A stretch of 33,154 nt of DNA from Mesotaenium endlicherianum (GCA_009602735.1 WELA01012539.1:1-33154); one strand, 5' to 3'; positions 21,179 through 31,736 are shown, numbered from the stretch's first letter. A program made the numbers and translations. The notes: generated by a model from the letters alone, not told the origin.

Positions 21179-22837
21179 TTAGGAGGGAGATGTCCCTGAG
21201 GCCCTATACTTAGGGGAGCCAGACCTCCTCTTGTCTTGGGGTCTCCTGAAGCCTGGGGGATCCGCGTAGAAGCCCCGCGGAGAACGCAGTAACTGGGCTG
21301 TTTCCTCCTGCAAAGTCTGAAACTGAAGGGAGGCAGCCTTCTTCTGGGCAGCCCTCAAACTGACAGGTACGTATACCGGCATCCCAGAAGGTTGTTGCAT
21401 GACATGAGCCAAGGGTACATGCCCTCTCTGCGAGGGAGATGCTGGCAGGCCTCTGGCTACCTCCCGAGCAGCCCTCCTGTCTGCCCTGTCTGACTGGGTC
21501 TCCTTGCCTGGAGATGGGCTCTGTCCTCTGGCAGTCCCCAGCCAAGTGATATCCTCCTCTTGAGCGAGTTGCTGTGAGGCCCACCCCGTCTTCTCCCTTA
21601 CAGGGGATGTGGCAGGTGTCAGGATCACGACGAGGCTAGTGTCCTCCTCCTCGCCTTCCTCCTCGTCTTCCTCCGACTCCTTCTCCTCGCCGTCCCCGGG
21701 TTCCTCTGAGACTTCTGGGGTCTCCTCTGTCCGCTGCTCCAGCTCTTCCCGAGAAAAAGAATATCCTACTGACCTTCCCCTTTTGGGTGCTGGTGGGGGC
21801 TGCTGAGTCCAGACCGCATCGAGGTCCTTTTCCCCCTGCTTACTTGCCCATTTGGCATAAGCGTGCTTCCCTTTGGAGAATGACTCTCGGGCCCTGGTTC
21901 TGTCCCCCTGCATCTCTTGGCTCATGCAGTCTCTGACTCCATCCAATCTTGGGTCCCAAGCCGCAATGTGAGGGGGCAATACTATGTTCCCCTTTAGGTC
22001 TGTCAGGAAATCCTTATCCGCCGCCCTGTCATTTCGCTGGTCCCTCATGTTGATGGTCATCCACCGCCAATCAGTGGGCTTTTGGAAGAAGGCAGCGTCT
22101 GTCTTTTTGAGAGTACAAGGGTACCAGTGCCCTGCAAAGTCCAGCTGACTGGTTACTCTGGCCAAGAATTCTGAGCTCCTCCTCTCCACCTCATTGTACA
22201 TGGCCTTGAACTTGTTGTGGGGTGTTGAGTCCTTGAAGCTGTCCGCGTCCATGGGGATCATCCTGATGACCCTATCTGCCCCCCAGATACCAGGAATCGA
22301 GACAGCTCCTGCTTCGTTTACCTGGGCCATTGCCTTGGCCTCTCCGATGGTATATCCTACCATCCTGGCGTAATCGTGGTAGAGGAGGAGCCCTGTGCCG
22401 ACCTCTATATACTTGTCAAAGTTTTCGGATGTCTCCCCTTCCCTCTGGAGGATTTTCTTCTGCGACTCACAGCGACTTCTCTGGGCATACTTGAAGGCCT
22501 CCTCCAGTAGATCAAAGCCCTTGCCCAGCACCGTGTAGCGGTAGCTGCTGATTCTCCTCTGTTCTTCTTCTTCAGCCTGCTGCTTCCGCTTCTTCTCAGC
22601 TTGCCTCTCCTCCTCTGCTTTCTTGGCCTCCTCTGCAGCTTTTCTGTCCAGTTCTTCCTGCCTCAGTCTGGCCTGTTCCTCCTCCTCCTTCTTCTTCTGT
22701 GTCTCCCGCAGTTGTTGGAGTCGTTGTGATTCCCGAGCGGAGATGGAAGATGATTCGATGTCTCCACGGAATTGCAAGTATTCTGCGTGTGCCTCTTCCG
22801 CCCTTCTCTTCCTCTTGAGGTTCGACTTTTGAGTCAT
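21179..22837 (-). CDS. Intact 552-residue protein of unknown family in accessory position of a gypsy element
   Basis: The first ATG is at 22837 (MTQKSNLKRKRR) and the frame is open to TAA at 21179. It opens with a basic stretch. Residues about 25-95 are a highly charged coiled coil rich in Glu, Lys, Gln and Arg. A globular-looking part follows (about 96-340) with YRYTVLGKGFDLLEEAFKYA and HYDYARMVGYT-like segments and many Trp. Then comes an acidic Glu/Asp tract (about 375-400) and a Pro/Ser/Arg-rich tail. There is no zinc knuckle, signal peptide or membrane helix, so it is neither an ordinary gag nor an env. The sequence ...TTTCTGATTGAGCAG just before the ATG looks like a splice acceptor. It lies downstream of the chromovirus integrase and upstream of the family A 3' LTR. 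Unlike the neighbouring pol it has no stop or frameshift. Function unknown. Confidence 0.6.
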   Translation of the reverse strand: MTQKSNLKRKRRAEEAHAEYLQFRGDIESSSISARESQRLQQLRETQKKKEEEEQARLRQEELDRKAAEEAKKAEEERQAEKKRKQQAEEEEQRRISSYRYTVLGKGFDLLEEAFKYAQRSRCESQKKILQREGETSENFDKYIEVGTGLLLYHDYARMVGYTIGEAKAMAQVNEAGAVSIPGIWGADRVIRMIPMDADSFKDSTPHNKFKAMYNEVERRSSEFLARVTSQLDFAGHWYPCTLKKTDAAFFQKPTDWRWMTINMRDQRNDRAADKDFLTDLKGNIVLPPHIAAWDPRLDGVRDCMSQEMQGDRTRARESFSKGKHAYAKWASKQGEKDLDAVWTQQPPPAPKRGRSVGYSFSREELEQRTEETPEVSEEPGDGEEKESEEDEEEGEEEDTSLVVILTPATSPVREKTGWASQQLAQEEDITWLGTARGQSPSPGKETQSDRADRRAAREVARGLPASPSQRGHVPLAHVMQQPSGMPVYVPVSLRAAQKKAASLQFQTLQEETAQLLRSPRGFYADPPGFRRPQDKRRSGSPKYRASGTSPS

Positions 22838-23231
22838 CCTGCTCAATCAGAAACACAATGCAGTTAGTGAAGTCATGATATTTTAGTCATGATATTTTGT
22901 CGCTACTGAGTGCCCTTGATGAAGAGGAACGCGATCGGGAGAGTTCCTAGTGTGGAATACCTGGTGTGAGTGAATATAAGGGTAAATTGAGTTGGAGAGC
23001 AAGTGAGGGTGAGCGCAGGTTGAGTGTGTAATATGGTGATCAGCGAATACCACTACCTCCAACTTAATTCGCAGGTTGAGTGTGTAATATGGTGATCAGA
23101 GACTACCACTCCCTCCAACTTAACTTAAAAGTTGGGCTGCCTGTCACAACTGTCACTAACTGTCGCATCCCCCTCCAACTTATATGGAGACAGGACCTCC
23201 TGTCACCTTCCCGTGTCAACGGAAACGACTG
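22838..23231 (-). other. Spacer between chromodomain ORF and the 552-residue ORF
   Basis: This is non-coding. It holds a 56-bp tandem repeat with three copies of a polypurine-like motif (entered separately) and, at its left end, a possible 3' splice site leading into the 552-residue frame. I could not recognise an LTR in it. Confidence 0.5.
23014..23182 (-). repeat. 56-bp tandem repeat carrying polypurine-like motifs
   Basis: Two units (23014-23069 and 23070 to about 23124) share GCAGGTTGAGTGTGTAATAT and GGTGATCAG. Each ends in CTCCAACTTA, and a third CCCTCCAACTTA follows at 23171-23182. On the minus strand these read TAAGTTGGAGG(G), the same as the motif abutting the family A 3' LTRs. Confidence 0.75.
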
Positions 23232-23972
23232 TTAGGGAGGTGCCCCAGCCGCCCGAAGGTGGAACCGTTTCAACGCCCCTTTGGCATTGGTCAGCTGATC
23301 TTTAAATTCCCAAGTGTCCCCAGAGGCATCGTAACCCTTCCATCGGATGAGGTACTTCAAGATATATTTAGACAATCGACGGACCGAACGAGCGTCTAAA
23401 ATCTCATCGACCTCAAAATCCTCAGGATCGCCGTCCCGGACAGCGGGGACCGGTCGCGGTTGGACAGGCAACAGACATGTGAACAGTGTATCACCTTTGA
23501 TGTAAGGTTCCAGGAAGGAGACATTAAAGACCAGGTGACCCTTGTAGTCCGCTGACATGTTCAATTTGTAAGCATTCTGAACGACACGACGCACCACCGA
23601 ATATGGACCGGCCCAGACAGGGCCAAGCTTTTTCTTGACCACACCAGGGAGGTACAGGTGCTGAGAATGCAGTTTGACTAAATCGCCCTTAGAAAATGTC
23701 AGCTCCCGACGGTGTTGATTAGCGTATTTTTGTTGGTTTTCTTGGGCTTTGTGCAGGTTTTGTTGGACTTCTGACAGTGTGTCAGCAAAATTCTGAGTTA
23801 ACTGGAGGGAGACCGGGTTGTCAATCCCTTCCGGGTCAGTTAAAGACTCCTCCAGTACATCTAAAGGAGACTTAGGGGCTCTACCCAGGCTGAGTACAAA
23901 AGGAGTCTTGCCCGTTGACACGTGCACCGCTCTGTTGACCGCAAAATGAATTTGAGGCAACAGGTCATCCCA
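23232..23972 (-). pseudogene. Chromovirus integrase C-terminus with chromodomain
   Basis: It is in frame with the integrase core to its right but separated from it by a single TAA (23979-23981) between NQK and DNWDDLLPQIHFAVN. A C-to-T change from CAA would explain the stop. It carries the conserved C-terminal region (KGDLVKLHSQHLYLP, KLGPVWAGPYSVV, FNVSFLEPY). A chromodomain follows at about residues 190-232 (FEVDEILDARSV, YLIRWKGYDASGDTWEF). The chromodomain assigns the element to the chromoviruses, which use it to direct integration to marked chromatin. Confidence 0.85.
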
Positions 23973-23978
23973 ATTATC

Positions 23979-24512
23979 TTATTTTTGGTTAATATATGCA
24001 ATCAGCACAACCTGCAAAATTCGATTAGTTCTTTCAAACCGCCCATCAGTCTGAGGGTGGTTTGCTGTGCTCAGCAGCTGTTTGACTCCCATTAACCCCA
24101 TTAAAGCTCTCCAGAATTTAGAGGTAGATTTTAAGTCTCTGTCTGAGATGATATTAGAAGGTAGCCCATGTTGGCAAACTACATGGTTGTAGAACTGTCT
24201 CGCTGTTTTGAGAGCAGTTACTTTGACAGTTGTGGGGATGAAAATGACCATTTTTGTCAGTTTATCCACGACTACCAATATCGAATCATGCCCATTAGCA
24301 GTTCTTGGTAGTGTGCCCACCCAGTCCATGGATATAGATTTCCAGCGTCCAGCTAGGATGGGCAGTGGTTGCAAGAGACCTCCGGGTGGTGTGTGCCGAG
24401 ACTTATTCTTCTGACACTGGTCACAGGACTTGACATATTTCAAGACCTCCTGGGATAATCCCTCCCAATGATAATGTTTTGCTAGTTTGCCAACAGTTTT
24501 GGCCTGCCCCAA
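23979..24512 (-). pseudogene. Chromovirus integrase core
   Basis: It continues from the RNase H/zinc region after a one-base frameshift at about 24510, beside a G run. The C-C half of the zinc motif (CDQCQKNK) and the three catalytic blocks (SMDWVGTLP, IISDRDLKSTSKFW, NHPQTDGRFER) are all present. The D,D-35-E residues survive, but the protein is split by the frameshift and by the downstream stop. Confidence 0.85.
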
Positions 24513-26460
24513 TGTCCACCCAAGAGACTGTCATGAGCTTGACTCAGTAAGAGAGACCTTATTTCCAAGTTATTAGGAATGACCAGCTTCAGCCTGCCTG
24601 AAGTGGTTTCAGTCACCCAGACCCCTCCCTTAAGCTTATACCCGAGTGCAGTAGCACGACACACACCAGTAGTGGGGCTGGGCTCAAATGTTGGGTCAGA
24701 AAGGTAGGCTTTCTTAAGTTGTTCTAGGAAGGACTTTTTCACCTTTAGTGAAGTGAGTGCACACAGGACTTTATCTACAGTATGCTGACTAAAGTTCCTT
24801 TCTTGCAAGTCAGGTCTTCTAGAGAGTGCATCAGCAGGATTCAACTTCCCTGGTTTGTAGTCGATCTGGACTTGGAACTGCTCCAGCATCTGGCTCCAGC
24901 GGTTCTCCCTCCTCGACAGCTTGGACTTCTTCTGAAAGTGTGTCAGAGCTAGATGATCTGTAATCACCTTAAAAGCTTTACCATGTAAGTATGCTCTCCA
25001 CTGTTTGAGTACATGAATGATAGCTAGCAGCTCTTTATCATGCACTGAGTAATTAATCTTCGCTGGAGTAAATTTCATAGACTCATACAACACAGGATGC
25101 CACGCCTGCCGTACCTTACCATCCTTTGTGGTTTTGTCAGCAGGTTGCAACAAAATAGCACCCATGGCAAAGACAGAGGCATCAGTGACCACCTGCACCG
25201 GTTTGCTGGGGTCATACACGGCTAGCACTGGGGCAGAACAAAGGGCATCTTTAAGGGTCTGGAAGGCAGCCTGCTGCTCTTCCCCCCACACATACCCGAT
25301 GTCTTTCTTAGTAAGGTCAGTCAGTTTACTGGCCTTTGTGGAATAATTCTCAATGAATCTCCTATAGTAGTTAGCCAACCCGAGGAAGGATCTAACTTCA
25401 GAGACAGGCTGTGGTACTGGCCAGTCCCTTATGGTCTGGACTTTCTTAGGATCCACGCTGATGCTCTTTTTACGGACAGTGTGGCCTAAGAATTCAATCT
25501 TGTCTTTAAAGAAATCACACTTGCTCATTTTAGCATATAAGTGATTCGTTCTCAGAGTGTCCAGGACTGTCTTTAAGTGTTCAGCGTGCTGAGCTTCATC
25601 TTCAGAAAGAATTAAAATATCACCCAGGAAAACTTGCACAAACTTATCCAAATAAGGTCTGAAAATGTCATTCATAGCACCCATGAAGGTGGCAGGAGCA
25701 TTAGTCAGTCCAAATGGCATCACGTTGAACTCATAGTGTCCATAACGTGTACGTAAGGCAGTCTTGTGTTTACCCCTCTCAGCAATTTTGATTTGATGAT
25801 AACCCACACACATCCGCATGCTGCCATCCTTTGTCTTAACAAATAGGATGGGTGCGCCGTAAGGTGATTTACTGGGAGAAGTGTAACCATTTTCCTCAAG
25901 CTCTGCAATCTGTGTTTTCAACTCCTCGCTCTCCACATAAGACAAGCCATACGTGCGTTGCCAAGGTGGGTGACTCCCAGGTAATAAATCAATCCTATGA
26001 TCTACTTCCCTCTTAGGGGGTAGTCCTGGAGGCATATTAAATACATCCGTGTACTGAGCAACAATTTTTGCAGCAGTAGGGTGCTCCGGAGGGCTTACCT
26101 TTTTCTCAACCACTTCTTCAGGTTGAGGAGGTACCTCTCTTAGCAGCAGACAGAACATTCTGTCTTCCTTCTGGTTCCAGCTTTTGACGAACTCCATTGC
26201 ATTCAGCAACTTGCATCCTTCTGGAAGCCTCTTCTTTTCCTTCATTTGCCATCCACACAGGACAAGAGGAAGAGCACTGGTGGGTGCCAAGTCAGTCTGC
26301 CCATCACTGGCTCCTCTCACTTTAACTGTACCTCTGCTCCAACACACTTCAGCTTGATGTCTGTTAAGCCAGGACCTGCCTAGCACGAGATCATAAAAGC
26401 CAGTGTTGAATACCTCAAATGTAAGCGTTTCAGTTAGAACTACTGAATCGTGATGTTGTA
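24500..26460 (-). pseudogene. Chromovirus protease end, reverse transcriptase and RNase H, defective
   Basis: One long open frame, but not a working enzyme. Only the tail of the protease ([11 protein letters not shown]) is left. Within RT, MRMCV is joined straight to GYHQIKIAE, so about 35 codons including the first catalytic Asp block (DLRS) are missing without a frameshift. The YxDD block reads FLGDILI, with the first Asp changed to Gly. RNase H looks complete ([51 protein letters not shown]), and the integrase H-H motif begins ([10 protein letters not shown]). The open frame despite dead active sites suggests a fairly recent non-autonomous copy or recombination product. Confidence 0.87.
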
Positions 26461-27494
26461 TTGTTGCAAGTATCCGCTCCATCTTGCTTGTCTCCTTGAG
26501 AGATACGGCTGCGTCTGGAGGTGCTTCACCGCTTCGTGGTCCGTAGTGACCAGCACCCTGCGTCCTTCAACGTAGGAGCGCCAAACCTTCGAGGCATGTA
26601 CAATCGCCAATGCCTCTCGCTCCGTGGTTGTATAATTTTGCTCGGCCGGATTTAGCGTCCTTGACTCGTAGGCAATGGGCTGCAGTCCCTTGCCTTGGTC
26701 TTGAAGTAGGATTGGTCCAATTGCATAGGAAGATGCATCGGTAATGACGTGGAAGGGCCAATATGGTTTTGGACTTGGGAGTGTGAGCACCGGGGATGTC
26801 GTGAGTCTTTGCTTCAGTTGTTGGAATGCTTCCTCCTCTTTCTTGGTCCAAACATATGGCTTGTCCTTCTTGAGTAGATCCATGAGAGGGGCTGCTATGT
26901 GCGAGAAGCTCTGGATGAATCTCTTGTACCAATTCGCAAATTGCAAGAATGATTGGAGTTCTTTCTTGGTCGTGGGGGTTGGCCATTCCTTCACCACCAT
27001 GGTCTTCTTAGGGTCCATCTTGATGCCATCAGCAGTCACGTGGAGACCTAGGAACTCCACTTCTTGTTTGGCAAACTCGCACTTTGACTCCTTTGCAAAT
27101 AGCTTGTTTTGCTTCAATACTTTGAGGACTTCTTTCAAGTGTCTCGCATGCTCTTCAAGGGTCTTGCTGTAGATAAGGATGTCATCGATGAATACCACCA
27201 CAAATCTGTCCAACATGGGCTGAAATATGGTATTCATCATAGTCATGAAAGTTGGCGCGTTGGTGAGTCCAAATGGCAGGACGATGAACTTAAATGTCCA
27301 TATCTTGTCCTGAACGCCGTTTTTTCTATGTCAAGTTCAGCGATGCGAATTTGGTGGTAGCCGCTTCTCAAGTCCACCTTCGTGAAGTACTTGGCTTCAA
27401 CCAGCCGGTCCATGAGCTCATCCATGCGCGGCAGCGGGTATCGATTCTTGATGGTGACCTTGTTGAGGGCGCGATAGTCCACACACATCCGCAA
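26455..27494 (-). pseudogene. Second gypsy pol fragment (RT-RNase H), fused to the chromovirus pol
   Basis: It starts abruptly at [20 protein letters not shown]. It has [13 protein letters not shown] with the first catalytic Asp, and shifts frame at about 27293 after RTRYGH. It resumes with VVVFIDDILIYS (catalytic DD intact), a connection domain and RNase H ([45 protein letters not shown]). It ends at YLQQYN, about 26455, where the frame passes into the protease tail of the chromovirus. Its sequence differs from both the family B and chromovirus pol, so a third family contributed. Confidence 0.85.
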
Positions 27495-27510
27495 TGCCTC
27501 AAGAACTGCA

Positions 27511-29911
27511 ATGCCTACCTTTACAGCATATCCAGGATCCCGAGCCTTCAGAGGAGGTGGACCAATAATGGTCAAAGACATATATAAAAGAGACGCCGTG
27601 TGGAGAGAGCCCACTGCGGTGGAAAAGGGCAAATACCTTGGAATACCCGACACCATAGCTCGGCATATAGCCGATGATGTAGGATCACATGAAGCTGCAA
27701 AGATTTTCGGCAACATGAACGGGCAACACTCTATGACTTGGTTGGTGGAAACAATCATGGCATGGCAACAGTTGACCTTCACTGACAAGCCTATGCCGAG
27801 ACCAAGACCAGTGACAATTGGGATCTACGTGGTGCCAACATCTGATCGGAGGGCTATCTGGATCGCACATCAGCAACAAGAAGAATACTGGGTGCAAAGA
27901 GACTGGGCGCAGATGAAGCCGCTGTAAGGGTGGCAGAACTGATGAGGATGAGATGTCAGGATCTATTGGACCGGATTGATAATCGGACCAATGAATTACA
28001 AGCACCTCTGGAAAGAGAGGATACACCCATGAGGGATCAAGCGCCTGAGCAAGCAGCACCGCTACCAGGAGTGGAAGACAATACGCATGGCACCCCATCA
28101 TCTGTGAGAAACGCCACTCACAGCCAGATTTTTGGGAGCTCACCTCCCGGAGCAACGACATCAATACGTGAAGAGACCCCAGAAGAGGCCAGGTTAGGGT
28201 ATGATACCCCCCTCAGCCCAAGGGCAGCTGGGCGCGGAGATTATTGGCAGGAAAGCTCAAGTAGCTGGGAAGCCAACCAAAAGTGTCTATCGTCTTCACC
28301 AGAGCGAGCGTCGTTACAAGACATGTCAGAAGAATCTAAGAAGAAGGCTCCTGAGCCTACAATTGAAAATATTGGATACTGCCTAAACCAAGTACTGAGG
28401 CAAGAACGCCAGTGCAATCTTGGTGAATGGGCCAAAGAGAGTAGCCGAAACTCAGGAGATTCTGGAGGATCTGCAAAGACCATATGTCTCGAAGTGATTT
28501 TCAAATAACGTCAGGAGGAGGTGGACAAGAAACTGTCTACGACACCTGCCTTGATGAGCCCAGAGCCGCAAGCTAAGGGGCAACAGCAGGGATCAGCCAG
28601 TCAAACAGCTGAATCCATTGCAAGGCAAATCATGGAGCAGCTGCACGCAGATGTCGACAACACAAGGAAACGGAAGTGGCTAAGGCGGCAAGCGCTCTGC
28701 AATTAGCCATCGTCAACTTGGCGAAGCTCAACACAGATAATGAAGGAGAACCGCCACCACCCGGAGCGGAGAAATCAATTGAAGATGAGGCGGAGATGCC
28801 AGACCTTTCAGGGTCTGACCTGTCGTCAGTCACCAATGAAGAGGAGATTCAGGAAGCAATTCCACGTTCTCCTACCCCAGAACTGGACCTATTGGAGCTA
28901 CAAGAACTCAGAACGGATGATTGGGTGAACGACCAATTGAGGATGGAAGGACCCAACTTGGCCGATCTTTACAACGATCTAAGGCCGCCTACATCCAGCA
29001 CTCCAACCGCCAGTCTTCCAGCACCAAAAGCTACCCCACATCAGCTATAACAGCCGCAGGTAGTGGCTGCCTGCACCGAGAAGATGGAACCAACACAAGG
29101 AAATCCTCACAGTCGCGCAAGCAGACCAAGAAAGGTTGCCCGGGAAGGGAATGCACCTTTCAGGCGGATGCTGATGCGTTATTTCAAGTACAGGGGAACA
29201 GCTCAGAGAGAAGGGGTTCCGAAAGGAACCACGGCTCCTCCTTCGCAACCTATCCTAGAGATTTTGCAGAGAGAGGGAGAGAATGGCTTAATTTGCAAAG
29301 CCATGACATTGAGAATTCACATTCCCATGGTGCGCCCCTCATCCACTGGAACGTGGGAGAAGGACAGTTCAGCTCCTAGGACACTTGCAGTGTCTGAAAG
29401 GGAACTGGTAGAGTTGAGAAGCACCATAAGCTGCTTGATAGCAGAAAATGCTGTATACGCACAACTAGCTGCGGCTCAAAGATCGCAGACTATGACACAA
29501 ACAAGGACGGTTACGCCACCAACCAGGGAGGAGTTTGGCACAACCGTTGCGCGCATAGCTACCATTGAGCGCGAATGGGGTTGGACAATCGACCCCAAAG
29601 CAGATCCAGCAGGGTGGCCTTTGCCAAACCCACCTCCACCACGTGAAGAAGGAGGAACAGGGACCAGCTGGACTGTGGCCGATGAAGAAAGATTCTTGAG
29701 GCAGCCCATCCGGAGGCGTCTGACCTACTCCATGCAACCAGAAAGGCGACGATCTATCGGAAAAGGTAAGAGGCCTAAGAAGCAGGCCACCGAGCCTGAG
29801 ACAGCGGAGGAGCAAGCTGCAAAGCCTGCCACTCCACCACCTAACAATCAGGCAGAAAAGCCTGAAGGCCAGGATGAGGGCGGAAAGCCCCCACCTGGAC
29901 CCAAAGAGTAG
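27511..29911 (+). pseudogene. Decayed long ORF of unknown family, possibly retroelement-associated
   Basis: Long plus-strand frames follow one another: to 27927, then 27930-28508, after a TAA 28521-28706, then 28676-29050, and after a TAA 29063-29911. They look like one polypeptide of about 780 residues broken by two frameshifts and two stops. Visible traits are a Trp/Gln-rich first part (TMAWQQL, EEYWVQRDWAQMKPL), Pro/Glu/Ser-rich linkers, helical stretches (ESIARQIMEQLHADVDNTRK) and a last part with REWGWTIDPKADPAGWPLP. The C terminus is Lys/Pro-rich. There is no zinc knuckle, protease or RT. I do not recognise it. Gag of an unfamiliar element or an accessory ORF is possible. It begins where the minus-strand pol fragment breaks off and ends about 70 bp before LTR A5. 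Confidence 0.5.
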
Positions 29912-29982
29912 CAACTACTGGATGCCTGTGTTGGGGAAAAGCAGCCAGCAACAGAGGTTTTCACCATTGGAAACATGGTCTC

Positions 29983-30704
29983 TGTAATGAATCAGTATAT
30001 TAGTGGATATAATATTCATTTAAATATAATAGTTAATTAAATTCAGCCTGCTGAACTTTAAGTTAAAAGTCAGTCTGCTGGACTTTACATAATTATCAGT
30101 TTAATGACTCAGCCGGAAGCAGCAGGCTAAAGTCCATATAAGTCAGCTTGCTGACCCATTCTTTGACAGCCAGCTGACTTCCGTACTCGGTAGAAGCGAA
30201 CTGCCTTGACTTACACCTAAGTACGATATGCTAGATGAATGGCCAGATGACATCCCTATGATGGATGGCTATTCGGGATGATGGGAGATGGCGGTGGATT
30301 TGGTTAACCGAGGTCCTACCAACGTGGTTAACTCCCGGGTAGGCGGTGCCAATCGCACTGACCGTTGAACAGTAAACTCATTCCATGTACATATGCTAGG
30401 CATTGCTCTCGAGTTCGGCATTCGGAAACGAGGCCAACTCTCTTGTACAGCTTACTGAGAGAGATCTGAATCCAAGGCGAGAAGCCATTGATACGCACTG
30501 TCTTCTAACCTTGCTTATGTATGAGTTCACTGATTTGCATTATTGATGCTAGTTTACTCGCATTTGACTTACGAGTATTATTCACTGCTAGTGTATTGTC
30601 CTTTGCCGTTTAACCAGTTAACGGAAATTGCCATCAAGATTACTAGCTAATATAAAGATCTTTATTAATTGTTAATCGCTTATTTGGTAAGTCAATTCAT
30701 TTCA
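29983..30704 (+). mobile_element. Family A LTR, copy A5 (5' LTR, plus orientation)
   Basis: A 722-bp LTR, TGTAATGAATC...TTCATTTCA, followed by a primer-binding site. The left flank (GTCTC) is not polypurine-like, so this is the 5' end of an insertion. The only TATA-like site in sense (TATAAA, 30651) lies just 50 bases from the LTR end. The family's antisense frame is broken by a single inserted base near 30350. Confidence 0.88.
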
Positions 30705-30705
30705 G

Positions 30706-30717
30706 TGGTATAGGAGC
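30706..30717 (+). other. Primer-binding site of the A5 element
   Basis: TGGTATAGGAGC starts one base after the LTR and differs at two positions from the initiator-Met tRNA site. It is the same arrangement as at the left window edge. Confidence 0.75.
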
Positions 30718-30738
30718 AGTTATTACAGTCTTCTGTGT

Positions 30739-31288
30739 ATGGTAAGGACAAGGTCTCAAACTAGCAACTCCCGAGACATGGAGAACCAGGATAACGAGAA
30801 TGTCGAAAACCAGACGGAAAGCCATGTAGCGGGAACCCGTACCTATTCTGAAGCAGTAGCGGATACTGCAGCTAGGGAGGCTGCAGATGAGGCAGCTGCT
30901 ATTGCCTCAGTCGCAGCTCAGCAAGCTGAGGAGGAGATAGCCAGACTAGAAGCTGAACAAGTAGCAAAGGCCGCTGAAGATATACAAAGGAGGGAAGGAC
31001 AGCCAGCTGACGAGCGCACTGTTGAAGAACTTATGGCATCAAGGGCCAATGTTCTGAACCCACCTCCTGCTGTACAACTCAATGTACCCCTAGGTCAAAT
31101 ACGTGACCTGCTGAATACGGCACGAATTGCTGCTGCAGGGGCGAGAGGGACTGTTGAGGACACTACTCAGCGAGTAGAGGTCAATGCTGCTGCTGCATTT
31201 GCTAATCTACCACCACAAAGTGTAGTGAAACAGATAGATAAAGTACTTAGTAAAACAGAATACTTTATCTATTCAAGACAAGGATCTT
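30739..31288 (+). pseudogene. Family A gag N-terminus, cut by a family C element
   Basis: The frame starts MVRTRSQTSNSRD 22 bases after the primer-binding site, the usual place and style for a gypsy gag. It continues for about 183 codons with an Ala/Glu-rich helical segment (AAREAADEAAAIASVAAQQ). The capsid and zinc knuckle are not reached, because the family C LTR begins at 31289. Codons beyond that point translate LTR sequence until a stop. Confidence 0.75.
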
Positions 31289-31723
31289 TGAACACAAGTG
31301 GTAGCTTCTTGAAAGAGAGATGGCTTCTTGAAAGTTAATATATTTCTGGATTTTGGCAAGTACAAGAGTGATTCTGGAATGTCTTTCTATGTTCTAGCTC
31401 TTGTTTATATACTTGCTACATAAGTAATTTCTAGGAAGGTGTATGTTGATGTGTTGGCACCCAACACATCCCAAAACTTGCCACCTCTTTCTAGAATAAT
31501 GTACACATGTCCTTTTGACCTAAAAATGGCACATTTGACTTTTGCCACATGGAGTTCTTCTAGGTCTTTCCTCTAACTTCGAAAATGCCTTGGAAGGTTC
31601 AAAGGACATGAACCAAGTTACTAGAGTACCTATTCACACTTGACTCCACACAATACTACTCCAAATATATTTGAAAACATTAAAATATATGCAAACTAAT
31701 ATATAATAACTCAAATCACTACA
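31289..31723 (-). mobile_element. Family C 3' LTR, copy C2 (minus orientation)
   Basis: On the minus strand it reads TGTAGTGATTTG...TTGTGTTCA (435 bp) and is preceded by a G-rich polypurine tract, so it is a 3' LTR with its element to the right. Its left flank (ATCTT) is family A gag and should recur beyond the right edge as the target-site duplication. It is close in sequence to C1. Confidence 0.87.
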
Positions 31724-31736
31724 TCACCCCCCCGAT
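31724..31736 (-). other. Polypurine tract of the family C element
   Basis: ATCGGGGGGGTGA on the minus strand ends at the LTR start. It is the expected plus-strand primer site. Confidence 0.7.

Noticed and set aside
21210..21584. Minus-strand 124-codon frame inside the 552-residue ORF
   Set aside because: Alternative-frame shadow of the longer frame.
26744..27172. Plus-strand 142-codon frame opposite the second gypsy pol fragment
   Set aside because: Antisense of recognisable RT and RNase H.
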